Shown here piece after piece: positions 21,847-31,925 of a stretch of DNA of 64,000 nucleotides. The position numbers and the translations under genes were made by a program. Source of the DNA: Staphylococcus sp. Marseille-Q5304 (GTDB lineage: Bacteria > Bacillota > Bacilli > Staphylococcales > Staphylococcaceae); contig NZ_CALSFP010000001.1 in assembly GCF_943737015.1 (NCBI RefSeq), forward strand, positions 806,001 through 870,000. Direction: 5' to 3'. Below the pieces are notes generated by a model. It was not told where the DNA came from, searched no databases, and saw only the letters and a program-made list of their open reading frames with translations. Every line of letters starts with the position of its first letter. The stretch's first letter is position 1.

Positions 21847-22965
21847 ATGGCAGAGTTAAAAAAAGGTTTAGAAGGGGTAATCGCCGCTGAAACCAAAGTG
21901 AGTTCTATCATTGATAGCCAATTAACTTACGCTGGATATGATATCGATGATTTAGCTCAAAATGCAGAATTTGAAGAAGTTATCTTCTTATTATGGCATT
22001 ACCGATTACCTAATAAAGAAGAATTACAAGATCTTAAAGAAAAGCTACATGAGTACATGACGCTTAACCCTCGAGTATATAGCCACTTTAAAGAATACTC
22101 GACTTCTAAGGTTCACCCTATGACTGCTTTGAGAACATCAGTGTCATATATAGCACATTTTGATTCAGATGCTGACGAAGAAAGCGAAGATTTTACAATG
22201 GATCGTGCAATTAAAATCCAAGCAAAAATGGCATCACTTGTAACTGCGTATGCACGCACAAGACAAGATAAAGAAATCGTTCAACCTAATAAAGATTTAA
22301 ACTATGCTGGTAACTTCTTATACATGTTACGTGGTGAATTACCAAGTGACATCGAAGTAGAAGCATTTAACAAAGCATTAGTTTTACATGCAGACCACGA
22401 ATTAAATGCATCTGCTTTCACAGCGAGATGTGCAGTTTCATCATTATCAGATATGTATTCTGGTATCGTTGCAGCTGTTGGTTCTTTAAAAGGACCTTTA
22501 CACGGTGGTGCAAACGAACGTGTTATGAGCATGTTAACTGAAGTTGGTTCAATCGATAATGTTGATAGCTATATTAACAAGAAGATTGAAAATAAAGAAA
22601 AAATCATGGGATTCGGTCACCGCGTATACAAAGATGGAGACCCTCGTGCAAAATACTTAAAAGAAATGAGTAAGAAAATCACAGGCGAAACTGGTCAAAG
22701 TGAATTATTTGATATCTCTGTTGCAATTGCGGATAAGATGAAAGAAGAAAAAGGTTTAATTCCAAATGTCGACTTCTTTAGTGCAACAGTTTACCATAGT
22801 TTAAATATTGAACATGACTTGTTCACACCAATATTCGCAGTAAGTCGTACATCAGGTTGGATTGCACATATCTTAGAACAATATAGAGATAATAAAATTA
22901 TGCGTCCAAGAGCAAACTATATTGGTGAAACTTATAGAACATATGAACCTATTGAAAATAGATAA
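21847..22965 (+). CDS. citZ: Citrate synthase
   Basis: Condenses acetyl-CoA and oxaloacetate to citrate, the entry step of the TCA cycle. The protein is 372 residues, the short Gram-positive type. Active-site elements are HADHELNASAFTAR near residue 180, GPLHGGANERVM near 217 with the catalytic His, IMGFGHRVYKDGDPRA near 254 with the second His, and the Asp region NVDFFSATVYHSL near 305. The start follows AAAGGGGAA. It is followed after 116 bases by icd without a clear terminator, so citZ-icd is probably one operon. Confidence 0.97.
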   Translation: MAELKKGLEGVIAAETKVSSIIDSQLTYAGYDIDDLAQNAEFEEVIFLLWHYRLPNKEELQDLKEKLHEYMTLNPRVYSHFKEYSTSKVHPMTALRTSVSYIAHFDSDADEESEDFTMDRAIKIQAKMASLVTAYARTRQDKEIVQPNKDLNYAGNFLYMLRGELPSDIEVEAFNKALVLHADHELNASAFTARCAVSSLSDMYSGIVAAVGSLKGPLHGGANERVMSMLTEVGSIDNVDSYINKKIENKEKIMGFGHRVYKDGDPRAKYLKEMSKKITGETGQSELFDISVAIADKMKEEKGLIPNVDFFSATVYHSLNIEHDLFTPIFAVSRTSGWIAHILEQYRDNKIMRPRANYIGETYRTYEPIENR

Positions 22966-23081
22966 CATTTGATTGATTTGCGTACTTTAGTGGTATGCAA
23001 TATATGAGTGCTGAATGATTTCAGCGTTAAATTATTGATTCAATAGTTAATATAAGAAATTTAAACACGGAGGTTATTTAC

Positions 23082-24347
23082 ATGTCAGGTGAAAAAGTTA
23101 CAAAAACAAATGAAGGTTTAACAGTACCAAATAATCCAATTATTCCATTTATTATCGGTGACGGAATCGGACCAGATATTTGGAAAGCAGCAAGTCGTGT
23201 TATTGATGCAGCTGTTGAAAAAGCTTATAACGGTGAAAAGAAAATCGAATGGAAAGAAGTATTAGCTGGTCAAAAAGCTTACGATGAAACTGGCGAATGG
23301 TTACCAAAAGAAACACTTGATACGATTGAAGAGTACTTAATCGCAATCAAAGGACCTTTAACAACTCCAATCGGTGGCGGTATTCGTTCATTAAACGTTG
23401 CTTTACGTCAAGAGTTAGATTTATTTACTTGCTTACGCCCAGTACGTTGGTTCCAAGGCGTACCTTCTCCAGTTAAACGTCCAGAAGATACTGATATGGT
23501 TATTTTCCGTGAAAATACAGAAGATATTTATGCTGGTATCGAATTTAAAGAAGGTACTCCAGAAGCTAAGAAATTAATTGATTTCTTACAAAATGAAATG
23601 GGTGCTACTAATATTAGATTCCCAGAAACTTCAGGTATTGGTGTGAAACCAGTATCTAAAGAAGGAACTGAACGTTTAGTACGTGCGGCTATTCAATATG
23701 CAATTGATAATAACCGTAAATCAGTTACTTTAGTACACAAAGGTAACATCATGAAATTCACTGAAGGTGCATTCAAACAATGGGGCTACGATTTAGCTCA
23801 AAACGAATTCGGCGACAAAGTCTTCACTTGGCAACAATATGACAAAATTGTTGAAGAAGAAGGTAAAGACAAAGCAAACGAAGTACAAGAGCAAGCTGAA
23901 AAAGAAGGTAAGATCATTATCAAAGATTCAATCGCTGATATCTTCTTACAACAAATCTTAACTAGACCAGCTGACCACGATGTAGTTGCTACAATGAACT
24001 TAAACGGTGACTATGTATCAGATGCATTAGCTGCACAAGTTGGCGGTATCGGAATTGCTCCAGGTGCTAACATTAACTATGAAACTGGTCACGCTATTTT
24101 CGAAGCAACACACGGTACAGCTCCAAAATATGCTGATTTAGATAAAGTTAACCCTTCATCAGAATTATTAAGTGCTACTTTAATGTTAGAACATTTAGGT
24201 TGGCAAGAAGCAGCTGATAAGATTACAGCTTCAATTGAAAAAACAATTGCTTCTAAAGTTGTAACTTATGACTTTGCCCGCTTAATGGATGGTGCGAAAG
24301 AAGTTAAAACTTCAGAGTTTGCTGATGAATTAATTAAAAACCTATAA
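23082..24347 (+). CDS. icd: Isocitrate dehydrogenase (NADP)
   Basis: Oxidises isocitrate to 2-oxoglutarate and CO2 with NADP. The 421-residue protein has [14 protein letters not shown] near residue 21, the phosphate-site segment [18 protein letters not shown] near 98-115, [15 protein letters not shown] near 140, a lysine/tyrosine catalytic pair region, [15 protein letters not shown] near 222, and the NADP-binding [16 protein letters not shown] near 346. It starts after GGAGG. Downstream lies copy 2 of the dispersed terminator hairpin. In staphylococci the citZ-icd pair is followed by phoPR, as here. Confidence 0.97.
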   Translation: MSGEKVTKTNEGLTVPNNPIIPFIIGDGIGPDIWKAASRVIDAAVEKAYNGEKKIEWKEVLAGQKAYDETGEWLPKETLDTIEEYLIAIKGPLTTPIGGGIRSLNVALRQELDLFTCLRPVRWFQGVPSPVKRPEDTDMVIFRENTEDIYAGIEFKEGTPEAKKLIDFLQNEMGATNIRFPETSGIGVKPVSKEGTERLVRAAIQYAIDNNRKSVTLVHKGNIMKFTEGAFKQWGYDLAQNEFGDKVFTWQQYDKIVEEEGKDKANEVQEQAEKEGKIIIKDSIADIFLQQILTRPADHDVVATMNLNGDYVSDALAAQVGGIGIAPGANINYETGHAIFEATHGTAPKYADLDKVNPSSELLSATLMLEHLGWQEAADKITASIEKTIASKVVTYDFARLMDGAKEVKTSEFADELIKNL

Positions 24348-24421
24348 TAGATACGGTTACCAAATATATTAAGTTATTAAACTGAAGGTCTGAGATATAA
24401 ATTGCTCCGACCATGAGATAA

Positions 24422-24462
24422 AGAGTCTGAGACACCTATTTTTGTCTCAGGCTCTTTTCTTT
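24422..24462 (+). terminator. Terminator of citZ-icd (dispersed hairpin unit B, copy 2)
   Basis: Stem AGAGTCTGAGACA (24422-24434) with TGTCTCAGGCTCT (24443-24455), one G-U pair, then TTTTC. The loop is the same as in the copies at 4581 and 59847. Confidence 0.8.
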
Positions 24463-24869
24463 TTGATTTAAGATACAAAGGATATTGATTTAGTGGTTGT
24501 TACCTTTAAGGTTCAGATTATTTTTTAAAATAGATATACTAATATTATTAATTGTTACAATACTTTGGTTAGAAGTATATATAGCAAAAGTGAAAAGGGT
24601 TAAATAATATTGTGTAGTGTATAGGTTTGGTTATTCTAAGTAATCAATGTTAAGATATCATTAAATGATTGTTTTGTAGATATGTAGTGCAATATAGCTA
24701 AGTAAACTCAAATTAATTCGAAGTAAAATTACATTTTATTTATAAATACTCAATAAACATAAAAAGTTGTTGGAAGTATTAAGATTATGTAAAATCGTTA
24801 TAAATTATGTTATTTTTATTAAAATTTGAGTTATACTGTATTCGTAAACCACAAATATGGAGGTACACT
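24463..24869. other. Long AT-rich region upstream of phoPR
   Basis: About 400 bases with no supported gene. A possible -10 TATACT lies at 24832-24837, close to the phoP ribosome site. No clear Pho-box repeats were found by eye. The region may hold regulatory sites for phoPR, but none can be named. Confidence 0.4.
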
Positions 24870-25580
24870 ATGTCACAGAAAGTACTTGTAGTAGATGATG
24901 AGCAGTCAATTGTAACCTTGTTAAAATATAATTTAGAACAAGCAGGATACATAGTTGATGTAGCATATGATGGGGAAGAAGCTTTAGATAAAGTAAATAC
25001 ATCTAATCCAGAACTTGTCGTACTGGATGTTATGCTACCTAAAAAAGATGGAATTGAAGTTTGTAAAACAATTAGATCAGATAAGAACTTAGTTCCAATT
25101 TTAATGCTTACAGCAAAAGATGATGAGTTTGACAGGGTTCTAGGTCTTGAGCTCGGTGCAGACGATTATATGACTAAACCGTTTTCTCCAAGAGAAGTTG
25201 TGGCAAGAGTCAAGGCAATACTAAGACGTTCTGCGATGATCAATGAAGCTAAAACCGTTGAAAGTGATGAAGCAGATATTATTATTGGCTCGATTCGTAT
25301 ACGTCCTGAATACTTCGAAGTATATCGAGACGAAGAATTATTAGAATTAACGCCGAAGGAATTTGAGTTATTACTTTATCTAATTGAAAGACAAGGAAGA
25401 GTAATAACACGAGAACATATGTTGAACTCAGTTTGGAACTATGAGTTCGCAGGAGATTCACGAATTGTGGATGTACATATTAGTCATTTAAGAGATAAAT
25501 TAGAAGAAAATCCTAAACAACCAAAACTTATAAAAACTGTGAGAGGTTTAGGATATAAGTTGGAAAGACCTAAAGCCTAA
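24870..25580 (+). CDS. phoP: Response regulator PhoP, OmpR family
   Basis: DNA-binding response regulator of phosphate-starvation signalling. The protein is 236 residues from the ATG at 24870, which follows GGAGG; upstream codons in the same frame are AT-rich non-coding sequence. The receiver domain (1-118) has VLVVDDEQS with the acidic pair, phosphoacceptor Asp in LVVLDVMLPKKDG, Thr in MLTAKDD and Lys in MTKPFSPRE. The winged-helix domain (about 135-235) has LTPKEFELLLYL and RIVDVHISHLRDK. The stop codon overlaps the phoR start (TAATG), so the two are translationally coupled. Confidence 0.96.
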   Translation: MSQKVLVVDDEQSIVTLLKYNLEQAGYIVDVAYDGEEALDKVNTSNPELVVLDVMLPKKDGIEVCKTIRSDKNLVPILMLTAKDDEFDRVLGLELGADDYMTKPFSPREVVARVKAILRRSAMINEAKTVESDEADIIIGSIRIRPEYFEVYRDEELLELTPKEFELLLYLIERQGRVITREHMLNSVWNYEFAGDSRIVDVHISHLRDKLEENPKQPKLIKTVRGLGYKLERPKA

Positions 25581-27283
25581 TGCTCAAGTTTCACCAACGA
25601 CTCTTACTATTATTATGTACAATTGTCATTTTGAGCTTTATTGCTCTAGGCGGTATTATATCTCATGTGATATATGATACGGTGACAATGAGTCAACAAG
25701 GTGATTTAGAACATCAAGCAAAGCATTTTGCAAGTTTATATGACCATGACAAACAACGCGAAATTCAAGATGTTGCAAAAAATAAGCGACTCACTGTAGT
25801 AATAAAGCAAAAAAACGAAGACAATGAAATTTTTTCCACAAAACAAGGATTACCTATCAATGAGCATATTAATAATGCAGCAAATCCTTCGAATTTAATC
25901 TACGATAAGGTAGATGATGACAATCGATATACTTATAAAACACCTATTAACCATTACGATGTTTTAATCACAGGAGTTAATAATAATATTTTAGCTTTAC
26001 AAATTCAGGTTTGGAAGTATACAGGTTTGATTGGCATATTTGTATTATTTATTATTTTCTTTGTGGTACGTAGTATAAACCGAACTTATATACGTCCAAT
26101 CAACGAAGTAACTTATGCGACTAATTTATTAACTGAAGGGTACTATCATGTCCGTGTACCTGAAAGTAATGTTAAAGAAACACGCGAACTTTTTGTTACA
26201 ACGAATGAATTAGCACGTAAATTACAAACGTTAAACCATAAACAAAAGTTACAGTCTAATCGATTGAAGACGACGGTTGAAAATATTCCAAGTTCGATAT
26301 TAATGATTGATCGTTATGGAGAAGTTGTAGTCGCTAACAAATCATATTATGAAGTATTTACACCGGAAGCAACGGTGGAAAATAAAAACTATAATGATTT
26401 TATCAACCCTAAGATACAAAAGTTAATTTCAGAGACATTTAAAGTTGAAAAACCTATTTATGATCAAATTGAATTGAAGATTGATCAAGTTCATGAAAAA
26501 TACTTTGACGCGGCATGCGTGCCGATTTTATCTAAATCACGAAAAAATTTATATGGTATGGTTGTCGTACTACACGATATTACTAACTTAAAGAAATTAG
26601 AAAATTTACGTCGAGAATTCGTAGCAAATGTATCTCATGAGTTGAAAACACCGATTACTTCGATTAAAGGTTTTGCTGAAACTTTACTTGATGGCGCTAA
26701 AAATGATGAACAAACGCTGACAGATTTCTTAAAAATTATCTCCAAAGAATCGGATCGAATAGAAACTTTAGTATTTGATTTACTAGATCTTTCACATATT
26801 GAACAACAAACTGAAATTGAAACAGATTTAATTAGTTTGTCAGATATAGCTGAGTCAACAATCGAAAATATGTATACAATCGCAGAAGAAAAAGATATTT
26901 CGATAATAAATCAAATTCATCCTGATATTGTAATAGATGCAAATAAAGACAAAGTTTCTCAAGTTGCTGTAAACTTATTATCAAATGCTATTAGTTATTC
27001 TAAAACAGGTAGCGAAGTCATCGTCAGAGTCTTTAAAGAAGGTAACAAACGCATGTTGGAAGTTGAGGACTTTGGTATTGGTATTAGTGAAGAAGATCAG
27101 AACCACATCTTCGAACGCTTTTATCGTGTTGATAAAGCGAGAAGTCGAGATTCAGGTGGCACAGGGTTAGGATTATCAATAACAAAACATATTATGGAGG
27201 CGCATAATGGCCGAATAAATGTTTATAGTGTGCCAAATGAAGGTTCTACATTCAGAGTGACTTTCTTTGAAAACGAAGATTAG
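25580..27283 (+). CDS. phoR: Sensor histidine kinase PhoR
   Basis: Membrane partner of PhoP. The 567-residue protein has an N-terminal membrane helix (about 7-30), an extracytoplasmic domain to about 140, a second helix (about 148-170, FVLFIIFFVV), a HAMP segment, and a PAS domain (about 230-335, IPSSILMIDRYGEVVVANKS). The DHp box FVANVSHELKTPITSIKGFA contains the phosphorylated His near residue 355. The ATPase domain has the N box VSQVAVNLLSNAISYS, the G1 box DFGIGI, and the G2 box GGTGLGLSI. The ATG overlaps the phoP stop by one base. A terminator follows. Confidence 0.95.
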   Translation: MLKFHQRLLLLLCTIVILSFIALGGIISHVIYDTVTMSQQGDLEHQAKHFASLYDHDKQREIQDVAKNKRLTVVIKQKNEDNEIFSTKQGLPINEHINNAANPSNLIYDKVDDDNRYTYKTPINHYDVLITGVNNNILALQIQVWKYTGLIGIFVLFIIFFVVRSINRTYIRPINEVTYATNLLTEGYYHVRVPESNVKETRELFVTTNELARKLQTLNHKQKLQSNRLKTTVENIPSSILMIDRYGEVVVANKSYYEVFTPEATVENKNYNDFINPKIQKLISETFKVEKPIYDQIELKIDQVHEKYFDAACVPILSKSRKNLYGMVVVLHDITNLKKLENLRREFVANVSHELKTPITSIKGFAETLLDGAKNDEQTLTDFLKIISKESDRIETLVFDLLDLSHIEQQTEIETDLISLSDIAESTIENMYTIAEEKDISIINQIHPDIVIDANKDKVSQVAVNLLSNAISYSKTGSEVIVRVFKEGNKRMLEVEDFGIGISEEDQNHIFERFYRVDKARSRDSGGTGLGLSITKHIMEAHNGRINVYSVPNEGSTFRVTFFENED

Positions 27284-27305
27284 ACTAACTACAAATTAAC
27301 ATAAG

Positions 27306-27342
27306 AAAAGGCTGGAACATTTTAATGTTTCAGCCTTTTTAT
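27306..27342 (+). terminator. Terminator of phoPR
   Basis: Stem AAAAGGCTGGAACAT (27306-27320) with ATGTTTCAGCCTTTT (27325-27339) followed by T residues. Confidence 0.85.
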
Positions 27343-27463
27343 TATAAATCTTTCATGAGAAGAATATGAGTAACGTTTATAGATAGATTCAATGAACTCT
27401 ACAAGTGTTCAAGGATTATATATGATAAAATATAAGATAAATATGTGTTGGAGGTTAATTATA

Positions 27464-30094
27464 GTGAATAAATTAGTCTTAATTGATGGTAATAGTTTAA
27501 GCTTTAGAGCATTTTATGCATTACCACTGCTACAAAATAAAGCTGGCATTCATACAAATGCAATATACGGTTTTGCAATGTTGCTTGAAAAAATTTTAAA
27601 AGAAGAACAGCCTACACATTTCTTAGTGGCATTCGATGCTGGTAAAACTACTTTTAGACATGAAACGTATGGTGAATACAAAGGCGGACGTCAAAAGACG
27701 CCACCAGAGTTAAGTGAGCAATTCCCATATGTGCGCCAATTATTAGATGCATATCAAATTAAGCGTTATGAATTAGAAAATTACGAAGCTGATGACATCA
27801 TCGGTACATTAAGTACAAAGGCAAGTAATGAAAATTTTGAGACGATCATTATTACGGGCGATCGAGATTTAACGCAACTTGCTACAGGTAATGTAACGAT
27901 TTATTACACTAAAAAAGGTGTGACTGATGTCGATCACTATACGCCTCAATTTATCGCTGAAAAATATGATGGGTTAGAACCGAAACAAATTATTGATATG
28001 AAAGGTTTAATGGGAGACACTTCAGATAACATACCAGGTGTTGCTGGTGTAGGTGAAAAGACCGCTATTAAATTATTAAAGCAATTTTCAACTGTAGAAA
28101 ATGTCTATGACAATATTGATGATGTATCAGGTAAAAAACTAAAAGAGAAATTAGCCAATAGTAAAGATGATGCGTTAATGAGTAAAGAGCTTGCAACCAT
28201 TAATGTAGAAAGTCCAGTTGAAGTATCATTAGCGGATACAAAATTACCGGTCGAACCAGATACAAATGACAAGATTGAATTATTCAAGAAATTAGAATTC
28301 AAACAGTTGTTAGATCAAATGGATGCACAAAGTGAAACGCAAGACACAGAAGCAAAGGAAATTAGCGTTATAACTGAGTTTAATGACGTAGATTTTAATA
28401 AGCTAACTTCTGCCGCGATACATTTTGAAATTGACGGTATCAACTATTTAAAAGAAGACATTTTAAAATTCGGACTGTTCGATGGTACAAATCATTACGT
28501 TATCGATGCAAAACAAATTAATGAGTACCCTCAATTAGTTCAATGGTTAGAAAGTGATAAAACTGAAAAAATCGTTTATGATGCGAAGAAAACTTATGTG
28601 GCAGCACACCGCTTAGAGATTGACGTGAAAAATATTCAATTTGATATTATGTTGGCGAGTTATATTATTGATCCATCTCGAAGTATCGATGATGTGCACT
28701 CAGTAGTAACACATTTCGGTCAACATTACGTGCAATCCACTGTCTCGATTTACGGTAAAGGTAAGAAGCGTCAAGTTCCAGAAGATGAGACATTAAATTA
28801 TCACATTGCTACGATTACTGAGGCAATATCTGAATCTCAAAAATATATGGAACAACAATTAGAAGAATACAACCAAACTGATTTACTTAATGATTTAGAG
28901 TTACCATTGGCTCGCATTTTAAGCAAAATGGAAGAGATTGGTATTTACACTGATGTTGATGATTTGAAACAAATGGAACAAGAAATCCAAAGTAAATTAG
29001 ACGTCTTAATTGATAATATATACGAAGCAGCAGGTGAATCATTTAATATTAACTCACCAAAACAATTAGGTGTCGTGTTATTTGAAACTTTAAAACTACC
29101 AGTAATTAAAAAGACCAAAACTGGATATTCTACGGCAGTAGATGTGCTAGAACAATTACAAGGTGAACATCCAATCATTGATCACATCTTAGAATATCGT
29201 CAACTATCAAAGTTACAATCTACGTATGTAGAAGGGTTACAGAAAGTAATTAGTGATGATCAACGCATACACACACGCTTTAACCAGACGTTAGCACAAA
29301 CGGGAAGATTATCATCAATCGATCCAAATTTACAAAACATTCCAGTTCGTCTAGAAGAAGGTAGAAAAATTAGAAAAGCATTCAAATCAACAGATAAAAA
29401 TAATGTAATTTTCTCAGCGGACTATTCACAAATTGAATTACGCGTATTAGCGCATATTACCCAAGATGAAAGCATGAAGAAAGCATTCATAAATGATGAA
29501 GATATTCATACGGCTACGGCAATGAAAGTATTTGGCGTTGACGCTGATGAAATTGATTCAAATATGCGTAGACAAGCAAAAGCTGTAAACTTCGGTATAG
29601 TTTACGGAATTAGTGATTATGGTTTAAGTCAAAGTTTAGGCATTACGCGTAAAGCAGCTAAAAAATTTATAGATGATTATTTAGATAGTTTCCCAGGCGT
29701 TAAACAATATATGGAAGATGTCGTAAAAGACTGTAAAGCACAAGGCTTTGTAGAAACATTGCTTCATCGACGTCGTTATATTCCAGATATTACAAGTCGA
29801 AACTTTAATTTAAGAAGTTTTGCGGAAAGAACTGCAATGAACACACCAATTCAAGGTAGCGCTGCAGATATTATTAAATTAGCCATGGTGAACTTTGATC
29901 GTGAAATTGAGAAAACAGATTTTAATGCTAAATTATTATTGCAAGTTCATGACGAATTAATTTTCGAAATTCCTAAAGATGAGGTCGAATCATTCGAACC
30001 ATTTATTGAAGAAATTATGGATAATGCTTTAAAATTAGATGTCCCACTCAAAGTAGAATCAAGCTATGGACAAACGTGGTACGATGCAAAATAG
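27464..30094 (+). CDS. polA: DNA polymerase I
   Basis: Repair and Okazaki-fragment polymerase. The start is GTG at 27464 (VNKLVLIDGNSLSFRAFYAL) after GGAGG, giving 876 residues. The 5'-3' exonuclease domain (1-290) shows ITGDRDLTQLA and GDTSDNIPGV. The central 3'-5' exonuclease-like domain (about 300-470) lacks the DxE metal motif (HFEIDG at that place), so proofreading is probably absent, as in Bacillus pol I. The polymerase domain has DPNLQNIPVR, DYSQIELRVLAH (motif A), RRQAKAVNFGIVYG (motif B) and VHDELIFE (motif C). It leads a polA-mutM-coaE unit with gaps of 15 and 13 bases. Confidence 0.97.
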   Translation: MNKLVLIDGNSLSFRAFYALPLLQNKAGIHTNAIYGFAMLLEKILKEEQPTHFLVAFDAGKTTFRHETYGEYKGGRQKTPPELSEQFPYVRQLLDAYQIKRYELENYEADDIIGTLSTKASNENFETIIITGDRDLTQLATGNVTIYYTKKGVTDVDHYTPQFIAEKYDGLEPKQIIDMKGLMGDTSDNIPGVAGVGEKTAIKLLKQFSTVENVYDNIDDVSGKKLKEKLANSKDDALMSKELATINVESPVEVSLADTKLPVEPDTNDKIELFKKLEFKQLLDQMDAQSETQDTEAKEISVITEFNDVDFNKLTSAAIHFEIDGINYLKEDILKFGLFDGTNHYVIDAKQINEYPQLVQWLESDKTEKIVYDAKKTYVAAHRLEIDVKNIQFDIMLASYIIDPSRSIDDVHSVVTHFGQHYVQSTVSIYGKGKKRQVPEDETLNYHIATITEAISESQKYMEQQLEEYNQTDLLNDLELPLARILSKMEEIGIYTDVDDLKQMEQEIQSKLDVLIDNIYEAAGESFNINSPKQLGVVLFETLKLPVIKKTKTGYSTAVDVLEQLQGEHPIIDHILEYRQLSKLQSTYVEGLQKVISDDQRIHTRFNQTLAQTGRLSSIDPNLQNIPVRLEEGRKIRKAFKSTDKNNVIFSADYSQIELRVLAHITQDESMKKAFINDEDIHTATAMKVFGVDADEIDSNMRRQAKAVNFGIVYGISDYGLSQSLGITRKAAKKFIDDYLDSFPGVKQYMEDVVKDCKAQGFVETLLHRRRYIPDITSRNFNLRSFAERTAMNTPIQGSAADIIKLAMVNFDREIEKTDFNAKLLLQVHDELIFEIPKDEVESFEPFIEEIMDNALKLDVPLKVESSYGQTWYDAK

Positions 30095-30109
30095 AAAGTA
30101 GGTCAATAT

Positions 30110-30982
30110 ATGCCTGAATTACCAGAAGTAGAACATGTTAAAAGAGGCATTAAGCCTTTTGCCAAAGGTCAAAAAATAGAGTCTATTACTTACTCTGATA
30201 AAGTGCAAGAAGGTAAAGCTGCAAATAAAGAGACGATTATTAAAGGTTTAGAATTGGATACGTTTAAAACGTTTACCGAACAATATATCATTACTGATAT
30301 AGAAAGAAGAAGTAAATATATTGTCTTTTATTTAGAAAAAGATGGCGATCAGAGAATATTGCTAAGCCATTTAGGCATGGCAGGTGGTTTCTTTGTTGTT
30401 GATGAGCTAGAGGATATTGGAAATGCGAATTATCGTAAACACTGGCATGTCATTTTTCAATTAGATAATCATAAACTATTAGTATATTCAGATATAAGAC
30501 GATTTGGAGAAATACGCAATTTACCTTCATTTGATGCGTATCCATCATTTTTAGAAATAGCACCTGAACCATTTGATGAAGAAGCACTGCCACATTACAT
30601 GGCTTGTTACGACAAGTCCTATTATCAAAATAAACCTATTAAACAAATGATTCTTGACCACCGCGTCATTGCAGGTTGTGGTAATATATATGCTTGTGAG
30701 GCATTATTCCGTGCAGGTATTCATCCTGCGACCCTACCTAATGATTTAAATCATCAACAACGAGAAATGCTTTTTTATTATGTTCGTGAAGTACTTCAAG
30801 CGGGTATAGATAGTGGAGGTACAAGCATTTCCGATTACCTTCATGCAGATGGTAGTAAAGGGACAATGCAATTACATTTGAACGTATATAAACAAAAATA
30901 CTGTAAAGTATGTGGTAATGAAATAGAAACAGCGGTAATAGGGGGACGAAATAGTCATTTTTGCCCTCATTGCCAGAATTAA
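30110..30982 (+). CDS. mutM: Formamidopyrimidine-DNA glycosylase
   Basis: Removes 8-oxoguanine and other oxidised purines and nicks the abasic site. The 290-residue protein begins MPELPEVEHVKRG, where Pro2 and Glu3 are the catalytic residues after removal of Met. A helix-two-turn-helix segment with DHRVIAGCGNIYACEALF lies near 181-198. The C-terminal zinc finger has CKVCGNEI and SHFCPHC (four Cys). It follows polA by 15 bases and precedes coaE by 13, a conserved repair and cofactor operon in staphylococci. Confidence 0.97.
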   Translation: MPELPEVEHVKRGIKPFAKGQKIESITYSDKVQEGKAANKETIIKGLELDTFKTFTEQYIITDIERRSKYIVFYLEKDGDQRILLSHLGMAGGFFVVDELEDIGNANYRKHWHVIFQLDNHKLLVYSDIRRFGEIRNLPSFDAYPSFLEIAPEPFDEEALPHYMACYDKSYYQNKPIKQMILDHRVIAGCGNIYACEALFRAGIHPATLPNDLNHQQREMLFYYVREVLQAGIDSGGTSISDYLHADGSKGTMQLHLNVYKQKYCKVCGNEIETAVIGGRNSHFCPHCQN

Positions 30983-30995
30983 GGAGAGATGAGTC

Positions 30996-31622
30996 ATGCC
31001 AAAAGTTATAGGCTTAACAGGGGGAATTGCTACTGGCAAATCAACAGTAGCCGAATTATTAGAAATTCATGGTTTTAAAATAGTAGATGCTGATACAGCT
31101 TCGCGTCAAGCAGTGGAAAAAGGGTCCCCTGGACTTAATCAAGTTAAAGAAAAGTTTGGAGACGAAGCCATTGATGAAGATGGCAATATGAATCGTGCAT
31201 ATGTAGGTGACATTGTATTTAACCAACCAGAAAAACGATTGGAATTAAATGAAATTGTACATCCAATTGTTCGCGAAATCATGGAACGTGAAAAACAACA
31301 ATATTTAGATGCTGGTCAAGATGTTATTATGGATATCCCATTATTATTCGAAAATGACTTACAAAATACTGTTGATGAAGTATGGTTAGTTTATACTTCA
31401 GAGAGTATTCAAATAGATCGTTTAATGGAACGCAATGATTTATCAATGGAAGATGCAAAAGCAAGGGTCTATAGTCAAATGTCTATTGATAAAAAGCGTC
31501 GTATGGCTGATCACGTTATCGATAACAGAGATTCAAAATTAGAATTAAAACAAAATTTAGAACGTCTATTAGTAGAACAAGGATATTTACAATCTTCTGA
31601 AGAAGATAATGAATCAGTATAA
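30996..31622 (+). CDS. coaE: Dephospho-CoA kinase
   Basis: Last step of coenzyme A synthesis: phosphorylates the 3' hydroxyl of dephospho-CoA. The 208-residue P-loop kinase has [17 protein letters not shown] at residues 6-22, the substrate-site segment [16 protein letters not shown] near 28-43, and DIPLLFEN near 109. The ribosome site is AAGGAGAG. It is the last gene of polA-mutM-coaE; a terminator related to the dispersed hairpins follows. Confidence 0.95.
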   Translation: MPKVIGLTGGIATGKSTVAELLEIHGFKIVDADTASRQAVEKGSPGLNQVKEKFGDEAIDEDGNMNRAYVGDIVFNQPEKRLELNEIVHPIVREIMEREKQQYLDAGQDVIMDIPLLFENDLQNTVDEVWLVYTSESIQIDRLMERNDLSMEDAKARVYSQMSIDKKRRMADHVIDNRDSKLELKQNLERLLVEQGYLQSSEEDNESV

Positions 31623-31640
31623 CTTTAATAATTTTAATGA

Positions 31641-31692
31641 GCGAGACAGAAATCTATAGTTTAGTCGTAGATTTCGTTGTCTCGCTTTTTTT
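31641..31692 (+). terminator. Terminator of polA-mutM-coaE, related to the dispersed hairpin family
   Basis: Stem GCGAGACAGAAATCTA with TAGATTTCGTTGTCTCGC followed by TTTTTTT. The GACAGAAATC arm is shared with repeat unit A at 4458. Confidence 0.85.
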
Positions 31693-31845
31693 ATTTTAAA
31701 GGTGAAACGGTATAAATTGCTTTGAATATGTCATACTAATTTAAAATAAGGAGTAATTTTAAGCTTCTTATAGCAATGCATATAATTTTTTAAAAATCAA
31801 TATAAATCCCGACAGAAAAGTGAAATGAAAAATTTTATTTTAATA

Positions 31846-31884
31846 AGAAAACGCTTTCTAAAATGTATTATTTTATGCTATACT
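31846..31884 (+). promoter_or_regulatory. gapB promoter region with cre-like palindrome
   Basis: GAAAACGCTTTC lies inside 31846-31859, a strong core match to the CcpA element. It overlaps a weak -35 (TTCTAA, 31856-31861) that is 17 bases from the -10 TATACT (31879-31884). A bound repressor would block this promoter, as expected for a gluconeogenic gene. Occupancy is inferred. Confidence 0.55.
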
Positions 31885-31925
31885 ATTTTTTGTAAAGTAT
31901 AACACATAAACGAGGAGTGCTATCA

